A DNA stretch of 47,785 nucleotides from Azospirillaceae bacterium. GTDB lineage: Bacteria; Pseudomonadota; Alphaproteobacteria; Azospirillales; Azospirillaceae. This document shows positions 15,631 to 25,733 of the stretch, in pieces; position 1 is the stretch's first letter; each line of letters opens with the position of its first letter. Under the pieces are notes generated by a model. The model was not told where the DNA came from, did not search any database, and saw only the letters and a list, made by a program, of their open reading frames with translations. Location of the stretch: positions 1 to 47,785 of the forward strand of contig JANQHG010000144.1 of assembly GCA_028277115.1 (NCBI GenBank), in the 5' to 3' direction. The translations under genes and the position numbers were made by a program.

Positions 15631-17706
15631 ATGTTCGTACGATCGCTTGGTATTCGCAATCGCCTGTCAATCACGATTCTCGGCACCGCGGCATTGACGT
15701 TGGTTCTCGCCGCCACCTTGTCGTTTGTCATGACCAAGGCGATCGTCGAGGACGATGGGCGCCAAATCGCCGAATTGGTTGGCACCCTCACGGCACGCGA
15801 GATCGAGACCTCGCTCGACGTCGCGATCGGGGTCGCCCGCGACCTTGCCCACAGCTTCGAGGCGCTGAAGGCGCGCGGCAGCACCAATCGCGACGATCTG
15901 AACGCCATGCTGCACCACGCGCTGGCGCGCGCGCCTGAGCTGTTGGGGGTGTGGACGGCGTGGGAACCCGACGCGCTCGACGGGCGCGACGCCGACTTCG
16001 CCGGAGCGGCGCCGGGGCACGACGACACCGGACGCTTCGTGCCCTATTGGTATCGCGACGGCGACCGCATCGAGCTCGACCCGCTGGTCGATTACCAGGT
16101 GCCGGGCGCCGGCGATTACTACCTGCTCGCCCGCAACAGCGGCGAGGAAACCGTGCTCGACCCCTATCTCTACGAGGTCGGCGGGGTCGAGACCTTGTTG
16201 ACCTCGCTGGTCGTGCCGATCCGGGTCGAGGGGCAGGTTCTCGGGGTCGCCGGCGTCGATCTCGCGATGTTGGACGTCCAGGCACGGCTCGCCGAGGTCC
16301 GACCGTTCGGCGACGGCTACGTCTCGCTGGTCAGCAACACCGGCTCGCTGATCGCCCATCGCGACCCGTCGTTGCTCGGCACCGACGCCGCGCAGGCCGG
16401 GTTCGATCCGGCCCTGTTGCGCGCAGCGGCCGAGGGGCGCACCGCCCTGGTCGAACAGACCGACGACGGGCACCGGCTGATCCGTGCCGCGGCGCCGGTG
16501 GTGATCGGCGATGCGACCACGCCATGGTCGGTGATCGTCACCGGCAATGAAGAGACGATCATGGCCTCCGCCGATCTGCTGTTGATCCGTATCTGCCTGA
16601 TCGGCCTCGGGCTCGGTGTGCTCGCGCTCGCGATCGCCTGGTGGCAGGGCGCCGCGGTCGCCCGCCCGCTGGTCGCGATGACCGCGGCGATGCGCGCGCT
16701 CGCCGCCGGCGACACCGCGACCGAGATCCCGGCGCGCGACCGGCGCGACGAGATCGGCGCCATGGCCGCCGCGGTCCAGGTGTTCAAGGACAATGCGATC
16801 CGGATGGCCGAAATGCAGGCCGACCAGGCCGCGGCCGAGCGCCGCGCCGCCGAGGAAGAACGCACAAACCTGCATCAGCTGGCCAATGAGTTCGAGGCGA
16901 GCATCGGCGAGGTCGTGCACTCGGTATCGTCGGCTTCGACCGAGATGCAGGCGACCGCCCAATCGATGTCGGCGATCGCCGAGGAAACCTCGAGCCAGGC
17001 CGCCACCGTCGCGTCGGCGGCCGAGCAGGCCTCGGCCAATGTCCAGACCGTCGCCGCGGCGGTCGAGGAGCTGAGCGGCTCGATCACCGAAATCAGCCGC
17101 CAAATGACCGTCCAGACCGGTGCCGCCGACGACGCGGTGTCCTCGGCCAGTGAGAGCAACACCGAGATCAAAGGGCTCGCCGACCGGGTCGCGGCGATCG
17201 GCACGGTGGTGAGCTTGATCACCAGCATCGCCGAAAAAACCAACCTGCTCGCGCTCAACGCGACGATCGAGGCGGCGCGCGCCGGCGACGCCGGCCGCGG
17301 CTTTGCCGTGGTGGCAAGCGAGGTCAAGTCGCTCGCGACCCAGACCGCCCAGGCAACCGAGGAGATCTCGTCCCAGATCAAGGACATCCAGGACAAGACC
17401 GGCACCGCGGTCGCGGCGATCGCGGGCATCAACGCCAAGATCGAGACGATCCGCGAGATCTCGTCGTCGGTCGCGGCGGCGATCGAACAGCAGAACGCGG
17501 CGGCCTCGGAGATCGGACGCAACGCCCACGAGGCCTCGGCCGGGACCCGGCAGGTCTCCTCGGCGATCACCTCGGTGACCGAGGCGTCGGCGCAGTCGGG
17601 TGCCAGCGCCAACACGGTCCTGACCGCGGCCGAAGCCCTGTCGCGTCAGTCCGAGCAGCTGACCGCCCAGGTCGCCGGCTTCGTCCGCCGCGTACGCGCG
17701 GCATGA
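15631..17706 (+). CDS. Methyl-accepting chemotaxis protein (Cache sensor, HAMP, signalling domain)
   Basis: A membrane chemoreceptor that controls CheA and so flagellar rotation. ATG at 15631, after CGGGAGA, gives 691 residues; an in-frame TTG 19 codons upstream gives no homologous sequence. TM1 is about 12-35. A large periplasmic double-Cache-like domain follows, with [18 protein letters not shown] and [16 protein letters not shown]2 is about 313-335, then a HAMP domain, then the coiled-coil signalling domain with the invariant tip [18 protein letters not shown] and [14 protein letters not shown]. No C-terminal CheR-tethering pentapeptide is visible. It lies upstream of a TRAP transporter on the same strand, so the two may deal with the same organic acid. 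Confidence 0.95.
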   Translation: MFVRSLGIRNRLSITILGTAALTLVLAATLSFVMTKAIVEDDGRQIAELVGTLTAREIETSLDVAIGVARDLAHSFEALKARGSTNRDDLNAMLHHALARAPELLGVWTAWEPDALDGRDADFAGAAPGHDDTGRFVPYWYRDGDRIELDPLVDYQVPGAGDYYLLARNSGEETVLDPYLYEVGGVETLLTSLVVPIRVEGQVLGVAGVDLAMLDVQARLAEVRPFGDGYVSLVSNTGSLIAHRDPSLLGTDAAQAGFDPALLRAAAEGRTALVEQTDDGHRLIRAAAPVVIGDATTPWSVIVTGNEETIMASADLLLIRICLIGLGLGVLALAIAWWQGAAVARPLVAMTAAMRALAAGDTATEIPARDRRDEIGAMAAAVQVFKDNAIRMAEMQADQAAAERRAAEEERTNLHQLANEFEASIGEVVHSVSSASTEMQATAQSMSAIAEETSSQAATVASAAEQASANVQTVAAAVEELSGSITEISRQMTVQTGAADDAVSSASESNTEIKGLADRVAAIGTVVSLITSIAEKTNLLALNATIEAARAGDAGRGFAVVASEVKSLATQTAQATEEISSQIKDIQDKTGTAVAAIAGINAKIETIREISSSVAAAIEQQNAAASEIGRNAHEASAGTRQVSSAITSVTEASAQSGASANTVLTAAEALSRQSEQLTAQVAGFVRRVRAA

Positions 17707-18024
17707 CGGATGCCGCAGCCGACCCTCCGGGGACCAGCGCACGCTCTCTCATGAGGGTGCGGGGATGAGAAACGCTCCCCCACTTTCTGCCCGCAGAGCG
17801 GGCTCGAATTCATCTGAAGGCCAGTTCACCCGCGGCCCGGCCGTAAGGCGGGGTCGGGCTCTCGCCGCGTCCCCGGAACCCGACATCCCGGTGGCATTGA
17901 TTGCGGCCGCTGTGCCATAGTCCGCGCCGTTGTCTACTGTCCCGCGCGCCCGCACGGGCGACAACGACCGATGGTCGGCGGCGCATCTGCCGCGACCGTC
18001 CAATTCCAACGGGAGGAAGCCATC
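17707..18024. other. Non-coding leader upstream of the TRAP operon
   Basis: This 318-base region contains no supported gene. It includes several G/C-rich inverted repeats and must hold the dctPQM promoter. I could not identify a known riboswitch or a confident promoter. Confidence 0.4.
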
Positions 18025-19095
<1,071 letters not shown>

Positions 19096-19118
19096 AGTCC
19101 GACCCTACCTCAAGAGAA

Positions 19119-19144
19119 GGCCGCCGGCGTCCGGGCCGGCGGCC
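19119..19144 (+). terminator. Intra-operon hairpin between dctP and dctQ
   Basis: GGCCGCCGGC (19119-19128) pairs with 19135-19144 round a six-base loop, giving a ten-base G/C stem 24 bases after the dctP stop. Such stem-loops often lower expression of the membrane genes relative to the abundant binding protein, by partial termination or by protecting the dctP message. Confidence 0.6.
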
Positions 19145-19205
19145 CGATCTTCTCCCGATCTTCTATTGATACCTTGACAAGAAAAGACCAGAGAGGACGT
19201 CCGAG

Positions 19206-19787
19206 GTGGCGAACAGCACAACGGGCGCCGACGCGGCGGCGCCGGACGAAGGACTGCCCGAGACCGCGATCTCCCGGGTGTTCGACGGCGTGATCAATGC
19301 GATCGGGGCCGTGGTGTCGTGGCTGTGGCTGGTGATCCTGATCGCGATCGTCGGCAACGTCATCTGGCGCTACGTGCTGGAAAACAACCTGGGTCAGCTG
19401 GAAGAGCTGCAGTGGCACCTCTATTCGGTCGCCTTCCTGGTCGGCATGTCCTATTGCGTGGTCTCGGACCAGCATGTCCGGATCGACCTGTTGCACGGGC
19501 TGTTCGGGCGCAAGACCAAGGCGGTGATCGACTTGGTCGGCATTCTGGTGTTCGCGCTCCCCTTCGTCTTTGTCATTATTCGCTACGGCATCCCGTTTGC
19601 CGAACAGTCCTTTGCGATCGGTGAGCGGTCGCCCAACCCGTCGGGCCTGCCCCACCGCTGGCTGGTCAAGAGTTCGCTGATCGTCGGGTTTGGCTTGATC
19701 GCGGTCGCGCTGGTGTCGCGGCTGACCCGTCTGGTCGCCTGCCTGCTCGGCTGGCCGGCGCCCGCCCAGACCGCGACCCAGGAGTGA
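19206..19787 (+). CDS. dctQ: TRAP transporter small permease subunit DctQ
   Basis: The small membrane subunit of the TRAP transporter, 193 residues with four transmembrane helices starting near residues 37, 72, 110 and 155. The family motif is seen in the ELQWHLYSVAFLVGMSYC region, followed by QHVRIDLLHGLF. The GTG at 19206 is preceded by an AGAGAGGA ribosome site. It ends seven bases before dctM and is surely cotranscribed with it. The first 35 residues are polar and acidic. Confidence 0.94.
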   Translation: MANSTTGADAAAPDEGLPETAISRVFDGVINAIGAVVSWLWLVILIAIVGNVIWRYVLENNLGQLEELQWHLYSVAFLVGMSYCVVSDQHVRIDLLHGLFGRKTKAVIDLVGILVFALPFVFVIIRYGIPFAEQSFAIGERSPNPSGLPHRWLVKSSLIVGFGLIAVALVSRLTRLVACLLGWPAPAQTATQE

Positions 19788-19794
19788 GCCTGCG

Positions 19795-21228
19795 ATGGAA
19801 TTCAACGAAATCCTGTCGCTGGTGCTGTTCGGCGGCTTTATTGTGCTGTTGTTCACCGGCTTTCCGATCCCATGGCTGCTCGGCGGTATGTCGATCTTGA
19901 TCGCCGGGGTTGCGATTTACGTCGATACCTATCAAGGCGACTGGCTTTACGATAATTTCCCCAACACCTGGCTTGACATTAGCTGGCCGTACATTTCGGC
20001 GATCGTGCGCAACATCTGGGTGCAGACCATGCAGAACCAGGTGCTGGTCGCGCTGCCGATGTTCGTGTTCATGGGGTTGATGCTCGACCGCTCGGGCATC
20101 GCCGAGCGATTGATGAGCTCGTTCGCCCAGGTGTTCGGGCGCCTGCGTGGCGGCTATGCGATCACCGTGATCCTGATTGGGGTGTTGCTGGCGGCGTCGA
20201 CCGGGATCGTCGGAGCGTCGGTGGTGTTGCTGGCACTGCTCGGCCTGCCGGTGATGCTGAACAACAACTATGAAAAGGAGCTGGCGGTCGGCACGGTGAC
20301 TGCGGTCGGTACGCTCGGGATCTTGATCCCGCCGTCGATCATGCTGGTGCTGATGGCCGACAAGCTGTCGATCCCGGTCGGCAACCTGTTCCTGGGCGCC
20401 GTGTTCCCGGGGTTGATCCTGGGCGGGCTTTACATCGTGTACATCGTGACCAACGGCGTGATCCGGCCGGCGAGCTCGCCGCCGCCGATCGACCCGCCGC
20501 CGGTCAGCGTCGGCATGGTGCTCGGGCTGTTGTGGGCGGTGATCCCGCCGGCGGCGCTGATCCTGGCGGTGCTTGGGACGATTTTCATGGGCGTCGCGAC
20601 CCCGACCGAGGCGTCGGGGGTCGGCGCGCTCGGCGCCACTTTGTTGGCGCTGGTCAACGGGCGGCTGTCGTTGTCGGTGATGAACGCCGTGGTCCGCGAC
20701 ACCTCCAAGACGACCGCGTTCATCTTCGCGATCGTGGTCGGCGCGATCGCGTTCGCCCATGTGCTGCGCGGGCTCGAGGGCGATGTGTTGATCCGCAACT
20801 GGTTGGTCGGGCTCAATCTCGGGGAAGCACTGACCATTGTCGTGATCTTGGCGATCGTGTTCGTGCTTGGCTTCGTGCTCGACTGGATTCAGATCGTGTT
20901 GATCGTTCTGCCGCTCGGCGGTGCGTTGATCGGTGATCCCAGCAACCTGTCGCAGGGGATGTGGGCCGATATGGGCTTTGCCAGCCCGGTCGATGCGTTG
21001 ACCTGGTTCACCGTGTTGTTCGCGATCGTGCTGCAGACCTCGTTCCTGACGCCGCCGGTCGGATATTCGTTGTTCTATGTCAAGGGAGTGGCACCCGAGG
21101 GGGTGACCTTGACGACGATCTATCGCGGGGTGATCCCGTTCATCGTGATCCAGTTGACTGCGGTGTTGATCGTGTTCTTCTGGCGTGATCTGACGCTGTG
21201 GCTGCCGCAGCAGGCGTATTCTATGTAG
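19795..21228 (+). CDS. dctM: TRAP transporter large permease subunit DctM
   Basis: The large ion-coupled transport subunit of the TRAP system. The 477 residues form about 12 membrane helices. Conserved segments include ALPMFVFMGLMLDRSGIAERL, GTLGILIPPSIMLVL, FMGVATPTEASGVGALGA and LTPPVGYSLFYVKG. It is longer than the classic 430-residue DctM because of an extended loop near residues 45-80 (VDTYQGDWLYDNFPNTWLDI), as in the large-subunit group often paired with TakP-like receptors. It completes a dctPQM operon; a fold-back element overlaps its stop codon. Confidence 0.94.
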   Translation: MEFNEILSLVLFGGFIVLLFTGFPIPWLLGGMSILIAGVAIYVDTYQGDWLYDNFPNTWLDISWPYISAIVRNIWVQTMQNQVLVALPMFVFMGLMLDRSGIAERLMSSFAQVFGRLRGGYAITVILIGVLLAASTGIVGASVVLLALLGLPVMLNNNYEKELAVGTVTAVGTLGILIPPSIMLVLMADKLSIPVGNLFLGAVFPGLILGGLYIVYIVTNGVIRPASSPPPIDPPPVSVGMVLGLLWAVIPPAALILAVLGTIFMGVATPTEASGVGALGATLLALVNGRLSLSVMNAVVRDTSKTTAFIFAIVVGAIAFAHVLRGLEGDVLIRNWLVGLNLGEALTIVVILAIVFVLGFVLDWIQIVLIVLPLGGALIGDPSNLSQGMWADMGFASPVDALTWFTVLFAIVLQTSFLTPPVGYSLFYVKGVAPEGVTLTTIYRGVIPFIVIQLTAVLIVFFWRDLTLWLPQQAYSM

Positions 21229-21340
21229 GGCGGGCACGCCTTCGCGTGCCGGTCGTCCGGCGGCGCCGTCGCACCCCGACGGGAACCGGGGGTGCGGGCG
21301 ACGCCAGCGGCGTGCATGCGGTGACGCATGCACGCCCTAC
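21225..21340. repeat. Fold-back element at the dctM 3' end
   Basis: The stretch is bounded by a perfect inverted repeat GTAGGGCG (21225-21232) and CGCCCTAC (21333-21340), with further partial pairing inward. It contains an internal hairpin GGCACGC-CTTC-GCGTGCC (21233-21250). The left arm overlaps the dctM stop codon, so it probably also serves as the end of the TRAP transcript. Confidence 0.6.
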
Positions 21341-21350
21341 GTGTCGTGGT

Positions 21351-21436
21351 CCCCAATTTGTGGGGTCAAGGCGGCGAGCCCCCTTCTCGGCGGTCGAGGG
21401 GGCAGCGCCCCTCCCGCAACGACCGACAGGCCGCAT
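21351..21436. repeat. Family A repeat, partial copy
   Basis: This matches the 3' half of the family: GTGGGGTCAAGG, GGTCGAGGGGGCAGCGCCCC, then a GACAGGCCGCATACGGCG tail that is also found at the end of the 31564 copy. The 5' hairpins are missing. Confidence 0.7.
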
Positions 21437-21688
21437 ACGGCGCCGCGTCTGGCCACGCCATTTGGCGGCCGAAGCGATGTCGGGGCGTCCCGACCCGACG
21501 GCCATCGCGGCAGCTCCGCCGTGGACCGTTCTTCGAGGTTGGACACCGCCGCCCGTCGGTGTTAGACTCGAACTATGAAGAAAGAGTCTAACAGTTCCGA
21601 CATGGCGTCGGGCGCGATACCGACCCGAACGGGCGGGGTGTCGACCCCGGCGCGGCCGGAAGAGACCTTTCTTGACCAGGAGCCCGCT

Positions 21689-21841
21689 GTGACTGCCCAC
21701 GCGCACGCCATGACCGACACCGAAAAGCTGGCCGACCTGCAGGCCCGTGTGCGAAAGGGCATCGAGGAACTCGATCGCGGAGAAGGCATTGAGCTTGATA
21801 CCGATGCGTACCTAGAGGAACTCCTACGCAAGCATCGATAA
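21689..21841 (+). CDS. ParD-like antitoxin of a type II toxin-antitoxin pair
   Basis: The start is uncertain. GTG at 21689, six bases after AGGAG, gives 50 residues; ATG at 21710 and an upstream ATG at 21575 are also open. The conserved part, KLADLQARVRKGIEELDRGEGIELDTDAYLEELLRKH, resembles the C-terminal toxin-binding helix of small ParD-type antitoxins. No clear ribbon-helix-helix is seen in the short form, so a longer product with a poorly conserved N-terminus cannot be excluded. It ends eight bases before the ParE-like toxin, the normal antitoxin-first order. Confidence 0.7.
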   Translation: MTAHAHAMTDTEKLADLQARVRKGIEELDRGEGIELDTDAYLEELLRKHR

Positions 21842-21849
21842 GCCTTAGA

Positions 21850-22155
21850 ATGCCGCGCGTCCTATATTCACCGCGGGCGAGACTGGATTTGCGGGATATA
21901 GTGGACTATATTGCGCCGGAGAATCCGAACGCCGCGCAGCGAATTTATTCTCGAATCGTGACGCAGTGTCGGCACCTGGCGGCGACGCCGTTGATCGGCC
22001 GAGGACGGGAAGATTTAGGTCCGCACGTCCGAAGTTTTGTGGTGTGGCCCTATCTCATTTTCTTTCGTCCAATCGCGGACGGTGTGGAGATCATCCGAAT
22101 CCTTCACGGCAAACGAGATATGCCGAGCGTCTTCTTAGCCGAGGGCGCAGGGTAG
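21850..22155 (+). CDS. RelE/ParE-family toxin
   Basis: A 101-residue ParE-like protein: RVLYSPRARLDLRDIVDYIAPENP, the family's helical hairpin, then RGREDLGPHVRSFVVWPYLIFFRP and the C-terminal IIRILHGKRD. These match the ParE fold, in which the toxin usually blocks DNA gyrase; RelE-like ribosome-dependent cleavage is less likely because its basic catalytic residues are not obvious. It is cotranscribed with the preceding antitoxin. The pair is less GC-rich than its surroundings. Confidence 0.87.
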   Translation: MPRVLYSPRARLDLRDIVDYIAPENPNAAQRIYSRIVTQCRHLAATPLIGRGREDLGPHVRSFVVWPYLIFFRPIADGVEIIRILHGKRDMPSVFLAEGAG

Positions 22156-22434
22156 GCTGGAATTCATTCGCATGCTAGGCGGATGGAGGCACTACCACAC
22201 CGCAACAATCGTCTTCGACACGAACGGCGATGCCGCGCCCCCCATTCTCTGGAGCTTTCAGGCCGCAGCACTTTCGCTGGTGTATCAAGATTCCCTTACA
22301 CCACGCACGTAGATACCGCTACGTTGGGGGAGCTTACGGGCAGACTTTAAGGCTTGAAATGGCGCGCGTTCGTGATCGACCGAGCGTCCTTTAAAGCCGA
22401 AGACGAGGATTAGGGCCGGCGGCGCCGGTTTTTT
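22156..22434. other. Lower-GC spacer after the toxin gene
   Basis: A 279-base stretch with lower GC than the chromosome norm. Apart from a doubtful 46-codon frame (22172-22312) I see no gene. CTTTAAAG near 22391 and a short T-run just before the family A repeat (22431-22434) could be part of a terminator. Confidence 0.35.
22172..22312 (+). CDS. Doubtful small ORF (46 residues)
   Basis: ATG at 22172 opens MLGGWRHYHTATIVFDTNGD and ends at a TAG at 22310-22312. Its composition (WRHYH, FDTNGD, ILWSFQAAALSLVYQ) is more protein-like than random GC-rich frames. There is no good ribosome site and no recognised family, so it may be a remnant of an accessory gene delivered with the toxin-antitoxin pair. 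Confidence 0.2.
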   Translation: MLGGWRHYHTATIVFDTNGDAAPPILWSFQAAALSLVYQDSLTPRT

Positions 22435-22558
22435 GGGGGCTTCGCCCCCAGGTCAGGGGGTTTCACCCCCCGACACCCCCCGACCAGGGGTTGCCCCCTG
22501 GACCCCGCTTATTGGTGGGGTCGAGGGGGCAGCGCCCCCCGCAACGGCCGTCAGGCCG
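22435..22558. repeat. Family A hairpin-string repeat, full copy
   Basis: Hairpins in order: GGGGGC-TTC-GCCCCC, AGGGGGTTTCACCCCCC, CCAGGGGTTGCCCCCTGG, GGGGGCAGCGCCCCC and CGGCCGTCAGGCCG. It lies upstream of the Aas-like gene. Similarity to copy 1 is near-complete over the first 75 bases. Confidence 0.85.
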
Positions 22559-22671
22559 AAATCCGGCACCGCAGGTGGCGCACACGCCCAATGTCTTGAC
22601 ATCGGCACGGACCACGGGCCGAGTGTGCGCGACCGCGCCCACGCCCGGGCGGGACCGAAGGGGAGACAACA

Positions 22672-24885
22672 GTGCGCCAAGACACTGCCGCCGCACCCGC
22701 CATGAGCCGGTCGCAGCGTTTGGTCAAGGCCGTTCTCGGCACAGCCTTGCGCTGGCTGTTCCGAATCGAGGTCAAAGGCCTGGAAAACTACTGGGCCGCC
22801 AGTGGTCCGACCATCATTGTCTGCAACCACCAGTCGTTCCTTGACGCGCCGATCCTCGCGTCGCTGCTACCCGAACGGGTCGCGTTTGCGATCAACCCCA
22901 ACATCGCCGACGCCTGGTGGGTCCGGCCGTGGCTCTCGCTCGTCAAAGTGTATCGGATCGACCCGGCCCACCCCTATGCCGCGGCTTCGCTGGTCAAGGC
23001 GCTCCGGCGCGGCGGCGGCAAATGCGTGATCTTCCCGGAAGGCCGGATCACCGAAACCGGCGCGCTGATGAAGGTCTACGACGGCCCGGCGATGGTCGCC
23101 GACCGCACCGGTGCCCAGGTGCTGCCAGCCCATCTTGAGGGTGCCCAGTTCAGCCTGGTGTCGCGGCTCGGCGGCAAGGTGCGGCGGCGTCTCGCGCCCA
23201 AGATCACGCTGACCCTGCTGCCGCCGCGCCGGCTCGACGTGCCCGAACTGATCAAGGGCCGGGCCCGCCGGCGCGCCGCGGGCGCGCTGCTCTACGATCT
23301 GATGTCCGAGACCGTTTTCGAGACCGCGCCCCAGGACCTGACCGTGTTCGAGGCGTTGCTCGCCGCACGCCGGCGCTATGGCGGTCGCACGGGGATCGTG
23401 GACGATGTCGACCGCAACGCGCTGACCTACAACCGGTTGGTGCTCGGTGCGCTGGTGCTCGGCCGCAAGCTCGCCGACCTGACCCGAGCGGGCGAGAGCG
23501 TCGGCGTGTTCCTGCCCAACGCCAGCGGCTCGGCGGTCGCGTGGCTCGGCCTGGTCGCGTTCGGCCGGGTGCCGGCGATGCTCAACGTCACCGCCGGCCC
23601 CGCCGCGTTGACCAGCGCGCTCTCGGTCGCCGGCGTCAAGCTGGTGATCACCGCGCGCCGATTTATCGAAAAGGCCCGGCTCGAGGCGACGGCAGACGCG
23701 CTGGCCGAGATCGCGACCGTGGTCTATCTCGACGACCTCCGCGCCACCATCGGCCTCGGGGACAAGCTGCGTGGTCTGATTGACCTTCGGCGTGCCCGCG
23801 CGGTCCACCGCGCCGCGCGCGGGGCCGCCGGGCCGGACGACCGCGCGGTGATCCTGTTCACCTCGGGCTCCGAGGGGCCGCCCAAAGGGGTCGCGCTCAG
23901 CCACCGCAACATCGTCGCCAATTGCCGCCAAGCGGCCGCGCGGGTCGATTTCACCCCAAGCGACACCGTGCTCAACGTGCTGCCGCTGTTCCACGCCTTC
24001 GGCCTGACCGCGGGATTTGTCCTGCCCCTGGTCTATGGCGTGCGTTGCGTGCTCTACCCCTCGCCGCTGCACTATCGCCTGGTGCCCGAGGTCGCCTATC
24101 ACACCAACGCGACCATCCTGTTCGGCACCGACACCTTCCTGTTCGGCTACGGCCGGGTCGCACACCCGTACGACTTTCGGGCGTTGCGCTATGTGTTCGC
24201 CGGGGCCGAGCGGCTGCGCGCGCCGACCCGGAGCCTGTGGAACGACAAGTTCGGCATCCGGATTCTCGAAGGCTACGGGGTCACCGAGACCTCGCCGGTG
24301 CTCGCGCTCAACACCCCGATTCATTGCCGGGCCGGCACGGTCGGCCGCCTGATCCCCGGCGTTCAGTACCGGCTCGAGCCGGTCGAGGGGATCGCCAGCG
24401 GCGGCCGGCTGGTGGTCAAGGGGCCGAACATCATGATGGGCTATCTGGCCGAGGGCGACCCGAACCGGGTGATCGCGCCGCCCGACGGCTGGTACGACAC
24501 CGGCGACGTCGTCGAGGTCGATCGCACCGGCTTCGTGACCATCGTCGGTCGGCTGAAACGTTTTGCCAAGGTCGGCGGCGAAATGGTGCCGCTGGCCGCG
24601 ATCGAAGGCGTGATCGCCGAGTTGTGGCCCGACGACCGCCACGGCGCGATCGCAATCGCCGACCCGCGCAAGGGTGAGCGGATCGTGCTTGCGACCACCC
24701 ATGCCGGCGCAACCCGCGCCGAGGTGGTCGAGGCGGCGCGCGCCGCCGGCCTCGCCGAGGTCGCCAGCCCGCGCGATGTGGTCCCTCTTCCCGAATGGCC
24801 GTTGCTCGCGTCGGGCAAGACCGACTACCCGCAGTTGAAACGGGTGGTGGCGGACGCGCTCGGGCTCGGCGCGCCGTCGGCCTGA
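22672..24885 (+). CDS. aas: Bifunctional lysophospholipid acyltransferase / acyl-ACP synthetase (Aas-like)
   Basis: Aas-type enzymes activate fatty acids with ATP on acyl carrier protein and use them to re-acylate 2-acyl-glycerophosphoethanolamine. The 737 residues start at GTG 22672 after a GGGGAG site. The N-terminal PlsC domain (about 20-220) has the HX4D motif NHQSFLD (52-58) and FPEGRITETG. The C-terminal AMP-binding domain has the P-loop ILFTSGSEGPPKGVALS, the YGVTETSPVLALN motif, GWYDTGD and a late catalytic Lys in LASGKTDYPQLK. Both halves look complete. The lplT flippase that often accompanies aas is not adjacent. Confidence 0.92.
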   Translation: MRQDTAAAPAMSRSQRLVKAVLGTALRWLFRIEVKGLENYWAASGPTIIVCNHQSFLDAPILASLLPERVAFAINPNIADAWWVRPWLSLVKVYRIDPAHPYAAASLVKALRRGGGKCVIFPEGRITETGALMKVYDGPAMVADRTGAQVLPAHLEGAQFSLVSRLGGKVRRRLAPKITLTLLPPRRLDVPELIKGRARRRAAGALLYDLMSETVFETAPQDLTVFEALLAARRRYGGRTGIVDDVDRNALTYNRLVLGALVLGRKLADLTRAGESVGVFLPNASGSAVAWLGLVAFGRVPAMLNVTAGPAALTSALSVAGVKLVITARRFIEKARLEATADALAEIATVVYLDDLRATIGLGDKLRGLIDLRRARAVHRAARGAAGPDDRAVILFTSGSEGPPKGVALSHRNIVANCRQAAARVDFTPSDTVLNVLPLFHAFGLTAGFVLPLVYGVRCVLYPSPLHYRLVPEVAYHTNATILFGTDTFLFGYGRVAHPYDFRALRYVFAGAERLRAPTRSLWNDKFGIRILEGYGVTETSPVLALNTPIHCRAGTVGRLIPGVQYRLEPVEGIASGGRLVVKGPNIMMGYLAEGDPNRVIAPPDGWYDTGDVVEVDRTGFVTIVGRLKRFAKVGGEMVPLAAIEGVIAELWPDDRHGAIAIADPRKGERIVLATTHAGATRAEVVEAARAAGLAEVASPRDVVPLPEWPLLASGKTDYPQLKRVVADALGLGAPSA

Positions 24886-24952
24886 CCGGCCCGTCCGCGC
24901 CCCGCCCGGCCGGCCGGCGAGGCGGCCCCGGCGGCCTTACGATTACTCTTTC

Positions 24953-24985
24953 TTCATATCGAACCTTCGGTCAATGTGATATGAA
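24953..24985. promoter_or_regulatory. Inverted repeat upstream of the CBS gene
   Basis: TTCATATC (24953-24960) and GATATGAA (24978-24985) form a perfect eight-base inverted repeat with a 17-base spacer, in a locally AT-rich patch. It lies about 130 bases before the CBS-domain gene and could be an operator or promoter element. Confidence 0.35.
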
Positions 24986-25115
24986 AGCTGTCGGACTTTC
25001 AATCCTCTGGCCGGCAGGGCGCGGGCGGCGGCGTGGATGCCGTCGCGGGCGGACAGGCCGATGCACCAGCGCCCGGCGGTTGGCGACGATCGACATCGGG
25101 TAAGGAGGGCCGTTC

Positions 25116-25550
25116 ATGCACATCTCGGACATCCTTCGCGACAAGGGCCGCGAAGTCGTCACGATTGTCCAGACCGAGACCATCCAGGCCGCGGCCAAGT
25201 TGCTCCGCGAACGTAAATTCGGCTCTCTAGTGGTGCGCAACAGCCACGGCAAGGCCGCAGGGATCATCACCGAGCGCGACATCATCCGTGCGATCGCGGA
25301 CAAGGGCCCGACCGTGCTGACGTTCAAGGTCGAGGATTTCATGACCTCCGACCTTAAGACCTGCGGTCCGGACGATCTGGTCAAAGACGTGATGGAAATG
25401 ATGTCGCGCCGGCGCATCCGCCACGTGCCGGTGATGGAGAACGGTGAGCTGGTCGGGATCATCAGCAGCACCGACATCGTCAAGTATCGCCTGGACGAGC
25501 GGTCGAGCGAGGTCGAGGTCCTGCGCGACCTGTCGCGTTCACGGGTGTAA
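25116..25550 (+). CDS. Two-CBS-domain protein
   Basis: The 144 residues are a stand-alone Bateman module with two CBS motifs: FGSLVVRNSHGKAAGIITERDIIRA and RRRIRHVPVMENGELVGIISSTDIVKY. Such modules bind adenosine ligands (AMP, ATP, SAM) or NAD and regulate partner proteins; no partner is fused or adjacent. ATG at 25116 is preceded by AAGGAGG. It sits alone between the Aas-like and coaBC genes. Confidence 0.92.
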   Translation: MHISDILRDKGREVVTIVQTETIQAAAKLLRERKFGSLVVRNSHGKAAGIITERDIIRAIADKGPTVLTFKVEDFMTSDLKTCGPDDLVKDVMEMMSRRRIRHVPVMENGELVGIISSTDIVKYRLDERSSEVEVLRDLSRSRV

Positions 25551-25733
25551 GGGCGCACGCGTCCCGAGATCGCGGCCGGCCCGAGGCCCAACCGGGCCCT
25601 GCCGGCCGCGCACGACAGCCATGCACCGCGGCGTCGGTCCGGTCCGGGCGGCCAAGTTTCCTTGCCAGCGGCGGGGCCGCGCAATAGGGTTCGCGACGTC
25701 CGCAAGATTGGTCCCCCTTCGCTGGTTTGTCGG

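Noticed and set aside
22156-22434. Degenerate transposase next to the toxin-antitoxin pair
   Set aside because: No DDE or HUH motif or terminal inverted repeats were recognisable in any frame.
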